The translations under genes and the position numbers were made by a program. Source: DASUWK01 sp036378435 (GTDB taxonomy: Bacteria > Chloroflexota > Dormibacteria > Dormibacterales > Dormibacteraceae). Taken from it: a DNA stretch of 64,000 nt. Under the pieces are notes generated by a model, which did not search any database, was not told the origin of the DNA, and saw only the letters and a program-made list of their open reading frames with translations. How positions within the stretch are numbered: position 1 is the first letter of the stretch; each line of letters begins with the position of its first letter. Location: assembly GCA_036378435.1 (NCBI GenBank), contig DASUWK010000059.1, forward strand, positions 124,001 through 188,000. Direction: 5' to 3'. Below are positions 59,545 to 64,000 of the stretch, in pieces.

Positions 59545-60589
59545 TCCGGTTGAGCTTGACCTGCTCCAGGACGTGAGCGGTCCAGCCGGCCACGCGGGAT
59601 GAGGCGAACGCCAGCGTGAAGAACTGCTTGGGCAGCCCGGCGGCCTGCAGGAGGCCGGCCGAGTAGTAGTCGACGTTCGTCGCCTGCGGGCGCTCCGGGT
59701 GGCGTTCGTGCAGGAGTCGCAGCGCGACCTCCTCGCCCTTCGACGCGATGGCGTAGAAGTCCGGGTTCGCCTGCTGCGTCAGCGGGCGCAGGATCTTGGC
59801 GCGGGGGTCGTCGGTGCGGTAGATCCGGTGGCCGAAGCCGAACAGCTTCTCCTTCCGGTCCAGCGCCGACCGCATCCAGGGCTCGACGTTGTCCGGCGAG
59901 CCGATCTTCTCGAGCATGTTCATCGCCTCGAGCGCCGCGGCGCCGTGCGCCGGGCCCTTGAGCGCGCCGATGGCGGCCACCACGGCCGAGCCGAGGTCCG
60001 AGTTCGTTGAGGCGACGACGCGCGCCGTGAACGTCGACGCGTTCATGCCGTGGTCCGCCAGGAGCACGAGGTAGCTGTCGAGGTACTTGGCGCGCTGCTC
60101 GTCGACGGTGCCGGACATCATGTAGACGACGTTCGCCGCGTGGTCGAGGTCGTCGCGCGGCTCGATCGGCGGCGCGCCGTCGGCGTGGCGGTAGGCCGCC
60201 GCGAGCGCGGTTCCCATCACGGCGGTCAGGGCGAGGGCCTGCTCCTGGTCTGGCGGCTGCAGCCCGGGCGCGGCCGCCTGGGCCGAGATGACCGTCCGGA
60301 GCACGTCCATGGGGTCGGTGTCGCGGGGGAGCGCCTCCAGCGCCTTGCGGGCGGGAGCGTTGAGCGTGCGCCGCGCCGCGAGCTTGCGTTTCAGGTCGGC
60401 GAGCTCCTCCTCGGTCGGGAGATCGCCGTACCAGAGGAGGTAGGCGACTTCCTCGAACGAACAGTTCTCGTAGAGGTCCGCGATGGTGTAACCGCGGTAG
60501 ACGAGACGGCCGTTCTGGCCGTCGACCATGCTGATCTCGGTGCGGGCTGCGAGGACGCCCTCCAACCCTGGGCTGAACTCTCCTGACAT
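59456..60589 (-). CDS. gltA: Citrate synthase
   Basis: 377 residues. Condenses acetyl-CoA and oxaloacetate. Seen: GLEGVLAARTEISMVDGQNGRLVYRGY, LADHGMNASTF (catalytic His), KGPAHGAAALEAMNMLE, FGFGHRIYRTDDPRA (His), NVDYYSAGLL (catalytic Asp). The 377-residue length fits the dimeric Gram-positive type. ATG at 60587-60589; TAGACT nine bases upstream. C-terminal coding overlaps the GT gene. Confidence 0.92.
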   Translation of the reverse strand: MSGEFSPGLEGVLAARTEISMVDGQNGRLVYRGYTIADLYENCSFEEVAYLLWYGDLPTEEELADLKRKLAARRTLNAPARKALEALPRDTDPMDVLRTVISAQAAAPGLQPPDQEQALALTAVMGTALAAAYRHADGAPPIEPRDDLDHAANVVYMMSGTVDEQRAKYLDSYLVLLADHGMNASTFTARVVASTNSDLGSAVVAAIGALKGPAHGAAALEAMNMLEKIGSPDNVEPWMRSALDRKEKLFGFGHRIYRTDDPRAKILRPLTQQANPDFYAIASKGEEVALRLLHERHPERPQATNVDYYSAGLLQAAGLPKQFFTLAFASSRVAGWTAHVLEQVKLNRIIRPDSEYVGPEPHPVRPIRDRAKAPAAG

Positions 60590-60686
60590 CGCCGACTAGT
60601 CTACGGCGGAGGCGGTACTCGCCTGTACCACTGGCGGCTCGGCGTCCCCCTCGTTCGGAGCCGGCTCCGGACTGGTCGGGGGGCGA

Positions 60687-61598
60687 TCAGTGCTGGTGCG
60701 GATCGGTCCCCGGATCCATGTGCACGTCGATCCTGGCGACCGGCGCGTGGTGCTGGATCTGGTGCTCGACGCGCAGCGCCAGGGTGTGGGCGTCCTGCAG
60801 CGTGGCGTCTGGATTGCAGTCGATGTGCAGGACGGCGACGAGGTCCCGGCCCACCCAGCGGGCGCTGACGTCGTGCACGCCGAGCACTCCGTCCACGGAC
60901 TCGGCGGCGTGGACCAGCTTGCCCACGATGTCCGGGTCGACCGCGTCCATCATGCGGTAGAAGAGCTCGCGGACCGTCCCGGCCAAGATGTAGAGGATGC
61001 CGACGGTGATGGCGAGGCCGGCGATGGGGTCGGCCAGCCGGATGCCGGCGAGGCCGGACAAGCCGATGCCGACGAGCGCGCCCGCCGACACCAGCGCGTC
61101 GATGCGGGAGTGCTGACCGTCGGCCTCGAGGGCCGTCGACCGGATTCGGCGGCCGACCCGCAGCTTGTACTGCGACACGCCCACGTTGGCGACGATCCCG
61201 ACGCCGGCCGCCGCCATGCTGAACCCGACGTTGCCGTAAGGCTCGGTGACGAGGAGGCGCCGGATCGACTCGAACCCGGCAGCGGCCGCGGTGACGACGA
61301 TGACGAGCACGATCAGCAGCGTCGCGACGTCCTCGATGCGGCCGAAGCCGGAGGTGAAGCGGACGTTCGCCGGGCGGCGCGCCAGGCGGAACGACACGAG
61401 CAAGACACCCGTGGTCAGCACGTCGCCCGCGTTGTGAAGCGCATCCGCGACGACGCCGGCCGAGTGGCCGCCCAGGCCGGCGGCGAACTCGACGGCAGAG
61501 GCGATCGCCAGGCCTGCGGCGCTGACGACGACCGCCCTCACGGCGTCGCGGTCGTCGTAGGCGCTGGCGCCGTGAGAGTGGGAGTGGCCCGCGGTCAC
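60687..61598 (-). CDS. Cation diffusion facilitator (CDF) transporter
   Basis: 303 residues, six membrane segments. Zinc site: SAGVVADALHNAGDVLT (H/D in helix 2) and LADPIAGLAITVGILYI (helix 5). N-terminal GHSHSHGASAYDD is a His-rich tip. C-terminal cytosolic domain (about 200-303) has HAAESVDGVLGVHDVSARWVG. Exports Zn2+, Co2+ or Fe2+. GTG start; divergent from a GT gene by 20 bases. Confidence 0.87.
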   Translation of the reverse strand: MTAGHSHSHGASAYDDRDAVRAVVVSAAGLAIASAVEFAAGLGGHSAGVVADALHNAGDVLTTGVLLVSFRLARRPANVRFTSGFGRIEDVATLLIVLVIVVTAAAAGFESIRRLLVTEPYGNVGFSMAAAGVGIVANVGVSQYKLRVGRRIRSTALEADGQHSRIDALVSAGALVGIGLSGLAGIRLADPIAGLAITVGILYILAGTVRELFYRMMDAVDPDIVGKLVHAAESVDGVLGVHDVSARWVGRDLVAVLHIDCNPDATLQDAHTLALRVEHQIQHHAPVARIDVHMDPGTDPHQH

Positions 61599-61618
61599 CG
61601 GGCTATTCTCTACGCCCC

Positions 61619-62770
61619 GTGAATGCGCGCCTCCTGCGTTACGGCTTCCTGGGGTGGCTCAGCCTGGCGCTGGTCTGGGCGGCGATTCGCTGGTGGGTGC
61701 TCGTCATCTACTACCAGCGGCTCAGGCTGCCGGCCGCCGGCGACCTGCGCATAATGGTCTTCGCCGGGATCTCAGGCGTGCGGCACGGCTGGGACTGGGT
61801 GTATCAGCCGGCGCACTTCATGCCCGCGCTGGCGGCCTGGGGCGGTCCGGCGGACACGCCGGTGCGCGAGCCTCCCGTGGTCGCGCTGGTGCTGACGCCG
61901 CTGTCCCTGGTGCCCTGGCCGGCGGCGGCGTACCTGTGGCTGGCCGTCAGCGCGGTGCTGTTCGCCGCCGGCGTGCTGCTGATCAGCCGCGACGCCGCGC
62001 CGAGCCGCCGGGTGGCGCTGCTCGCGGCCTGCTTCGGCTTCTTCCCGGTGTTCGTTGCGTTGGGGCAGGGCAACGACACCGCCATCGCCTTCTTCGGCGT
62101 CGCCCTCGCCTACCGGCTCGCGTCCGATGGGCGGGAGAAAGCAGCCGGCGCCGCGCTGGCCCTCGCCCTCTTCAAGCCGCAGATGATGTTCCTGGCGCCC
62201 GTCGCGCTCCTTGCCGCCGGGCGCTGGCGACTGGTGGCGGCGAGCGCGCTGACGTCGGTCGGGCTGGTGCTGGCGACCTTGCTGGTGACCGGGCCCCGCA
62301 CTTTCAGCCTCTGGGTGCAGGAGCTCGGCGGCAGCGCCGGTCAGAGCAACCGCATCTGGACCGAGCTCAACACCGCGGCCTACTACCTGCCGAGGCCCCT
62401 GCTGCCCGTGCTGATCCTGCTCGGCGCGGCCGCCGCCGCCTGGGCCGGCTGGCGCTTCCGGCGCTCGCCGAAAGCGCTCGAAGCCGCGTTCGCCGTCGGC
62501 ATCGTCGCCTCGCTCCTCGCCACGCCCTACGCCGATCCGCAGGAGTTCAGCGCGTTACTGATCGCCGGCTGGCTGCTGTGGCGAGTCTGGCCGCGGCCGG
62601 CGGTCGGCTTGGCCCTGGTGCTGCTGTACGCCGGCCTGACGCTCACCTTCCTCAACCTCCCGTCGCCGGTGCCGCTGGTCGAGGTGGCAGTCCTGCTGGC
62701 CGTACTGGCGACGACGCTGCCGCGATTGCAGGCCCGCTTGACGCCGGCGCCGGCCCAAGGCACGGCGTGA
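61619..62770 (+). CDS. GT87/DUF2029-like membrane glycosyltransferase
   Basis: 383 residues, GT-C type. GDLRIMVFAGISGVRHGWDWVYQPA in the first loop, VREPPVVALVLTPLSLVPWP, LALFKPQMMFLAPVALL, LLATPYADPQEFSALLIA. GTG 61619; TATTCT at 61604-61609. Its TGA overlaps the next GTG. Confidence 0.77.
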   Translation: MNARLLRYGFLGWLSLALVWAAIRWWVLVIYYQRLRLPAAGDLRIMVFAGISGVRHGWDWVYQPAHFMPALAAWGGPADTPVREPPVVALVLTPLSLVPWPAAAYLWLAVSAVLFAAGVLLISRDAAPSRRVALLAACFGFFPVFVALGQGNDTAIAFFGVALAYRLASDGREKAAGAALALALFKPQMMFLAPVALLAAGRWRLVAASALTSVGLVLATLLVTGPRTFSLWVQELGGSAGQSNRIWTELNTAAYYLPRPLLPVLILLGAAAAAWAGWRFRRSPKALEAAFAVGIVASLLATPYADPQEFSALLIAGWLLWRVWPRPAVGLALVLLYAGLTLTFLNLPSPVPLVEVAVLLAVLATTLPRLQARLTPAPAQGTA

Positions 62771-63996
62771 CCAAGTTTCGGCGGCTAGGGCCGGTCGCCG
62801 CCGCCTGGGCGGCGATCCTGATGATCGGCGGTTACTTCTTCTACGGCTGGGCGCTGGCCACCGGCTCGCACCGCTGGTGGCCGGACTTCATCGCCTACTA
62901 CACGGGCGGTCGGCTGGTGTGGACCGGGCATGGGGCGCAGCTCTACGACCTGCCGAGCCAGTACCGCATCGAGTCTCAGCTGAGCGGCGTGCCGCTGAGC
63001 CGGCTGATTCCGCTCCCTTACGACAACCCGCCCCACATGGCGCTGCTGATGGCGCCGCTGACGGCGCTGCCGTACAGCACCGCCTATGCGATCTGGGTCG
63101 GCTTCAGCCTCGTGCTCTTCATCGTGGGATTGGTCGCCTTGACGCGCGTCCTTGAGTTCCAGCCGCGCACCGGCGCGATCGTGGTGCTCGTCTCGCTGAC
63201 GTTCTTCCCTGTTTTCGTCAGCGTCATCCGGGGCCAGGTGGACGGTGTGCTCTTCGCGGTCCTCGTGGCTTCTTTCGTGGCGTGGCGTACCGGTCGCGAC
63301 GGCGCCGCCGGCGCTTGGGTGGGGGTGGCGCTCCTGAAGTTCCACGTGATCGCCGGCGTGCCCCTGCTGTACCTTGCGCGGCTGCGTGCGCGCGCGATTG
63401 GGGCGCTGGCCGTGGTGGCAGCCGTCGCCGTGGCCGCCGCCAGCGTGGCGTTCGGACCGGCGATCTGGCTGCGCTACGTCCAGCTCCTGCTGCCGGCCGC
63501 GTCGGCGGGGAGCCAGGTCTTCGCGCGTGCCCAGGCCATCAGCTATTCGGTCTACGGGTTGGCGAGCTCGGTCGGGCTGCCGCACGTCGCCGGCCTGGTG
63601 CTGGCCGTCCTGCTGATCGTCGCCTTCGTGGCTCACATTCGGGCGGCCAGGCGCGATGCCGCGCTCGAGTTCGCCCTGGCGGTGGTGCTGTCGATCCTGG
63701 TCAGCCCCCACCAGGGGCTCCAGGACCTGGCCCTCCTGCTGATTCCCGGCCTCGTCCTCTGGCGAAGGGCGCTGGATGGCGGGCTGCGGGCGCCGATCGT
63801 GCCCCTCGCGGCCTTCGCCGTGATCTACGCGGCGAGCTTCGTCAGCGCGGGAGGCGACCTGGGGTGGCTGATCACCCTGTCGATGGCTGCGCTTGGCGGC
63901 TATCTGACCTGGCTGGGCTGGCAACCGGCGCCAGACGCTCCCAGACCAGGTACGCAAGCAGCACCTGAACGCCTGCCGCAGCCAGCAGCTGGTTGA
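62767..63996 (+). CDS. GT87/DUF2029-like membrane glycosyltransferase
   Basis: 409 residues. WPDFIAYYTGGRLVWTGHGAQLYD (first loop with Asp), LPYDNPPHMALLMAPLTALP, LLKFHVIAGVPLLYL, ILVSPHQGLQDLALLLIP. Coupled to the previous gene (GTGA). Ends four bases from the right window edge. Confidence 0.77.
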   Translation: MTKFRRLGPVAAAWAAILMIGGYFFYGWALATGSHRWWPDFIAYYTGGRLVWTGHGAQLYDLPSQYRIESQLSGVPLSRLIPLPYDNPPHMALLMAPLTALPYSTAYAIWVGFSLVLFIVGLVALTRVLEFQPRTGAIVVLVSLTFFPVFVSVIRGQVDGVLFAVLVASFVAWRTGRDGAAGAWVGVALLKFHVIAGVPLLYLARLRARAIGALAVVAAVAVAAASVAFGPAIWLRYVQLLLPAASAGSQVFARAQAISYSVYGLASSVGLPHVAGLVLAVLLIVAFVAHIRAARRDAALEFALAVVLSILVSPHQGLQDLALLLIPGLVLWRRALDGGLRAPIVPLAAFAVIYAASFVSAGGDLGWLITLSMAALGGYLTWLGWQPAPDAPRPGTQAAPERLPQPAAG

Positions 63997-64000
63997 CCAG

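Noticed and set aside
62785..63957. Minus-strand open frame of 390 codons
   Set aside because: Opposite to a GT87 gene with membrane helices; low-complexity charged translation.
1..64000. tRNA, rRNA, prophage or transposase genes
   Set aside because: I scanned both strands for tRNA-like loops, phage structural motifs and DDE transposase patterns and saw none; a tRNA search program would be needed to be certain.

Overview
The window is GC-rich (roughly two thirds to 70 percent by eye), densely packed DNA from a free-living bacterium. Genes lie in tight same-strand runs whose stop and start codons overlap (GTGA, ATGA, TAGTG, CTGA). There are no tRNA or rRNA genes, no CRISPR, no transposase and no phage module. 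An HspR-type MerR regulator, a DUF2342 (F420-associated) metalloprotease, many GT87/DUF2029-like polyprenyl-dependent glycosyltransferases, a ParA ATPase and TANNNT boxes close to start codons suggest a monoderm, actinobacterium-like lineage. Actinobacteriota, Chloroflexota or Candidatus Dormibacterota are possible; this is inference, as there is no marker gene to settle it.

Layout. 1-6000: a cytosine deaminase (cut by the window edge), a BON-domain membrane protein, then a minus-strand run of DHFR-like reductase, acyl-CoA carboxylase, enoyl-CoA hydratase, DinB-TPR protein and MntP-like exporter. 6-15.8 kb: CPBP protease, trehalose synthesis (otsA, otsB), a class A penicillin-binding protein, HspR-like regulator, two small zinc ribbons, FAD monooxygenase and the F420-associated metalloprotease. 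15.8-25.3 kb: short-chain dehydrogenases, a Ski2-like helicase with DUF503, M20 dipeptidase, pyrE-pyrC and a first DUF559 nuclease. 25.3-36 kb: metallo-beta-lactamase-fold hydrolase, class V aminotransferase, ABC exporter, ParA, CvpA-like, agmatinase-like and a deaminating-type oxidase, and RNA 2',3'-cyclic phosphodiesterase. 36-41 kb: a second DUF559 nuclease, GlcG/HbpS protein, SDR, a HEAT-SMI1/KNR4 protein and an acyltransferase. 40.6-48.4 kb: a five-gene minus operon: lpdA, MFS-spermidine-synthase fusion, fused E1 alpha-beta, E2 (branched-chain 2-oxoacid dehydrogenase) and folE. 48.4-64 kb: an envelope glycan region with two polyprenyl-phosphate sugar synthase-like GT2 proteins, six GT87-like membrane glycosyltransferases, a DUF2142 protein, a mutase-like flavoprotein and a GDP-mannose-epimerase-like protein, interrupted by citrate synthase and a CDF cation exporter.

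The most unusual content is repeat DNA. Family A (core GATTTGCCGACAAATC, paired arms) occurs four times between genes. Family B (CCTCCCCGC-loop-GCGGGGAGG plus a second hairpin) occurs in at least six clusters, also inside coding sequence: it forms both interdomain linkers of the E2 subunit and lengthens the C-terminus of an epimerase. Each of the two DUF559 nuclease genes is bracketed by copies of a different family, which suggests a nuclease-palindrome partnership analogous to RAYT/REP. A third element, C, is a pair of 157-nt structured sequences flanking the HEAT-SMI1 gene.

The metabolic genes fit together: branched-chain 2-oxoacid dehydrogenase, acyl-CoA carboxylase and enoyl-CoA hydratase feed citrate synthase; trehalose synthesis and envelope glycosylation fit a stress-tolerant soil lifestyle. 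No gene-free stretch exceeds 300 bases.
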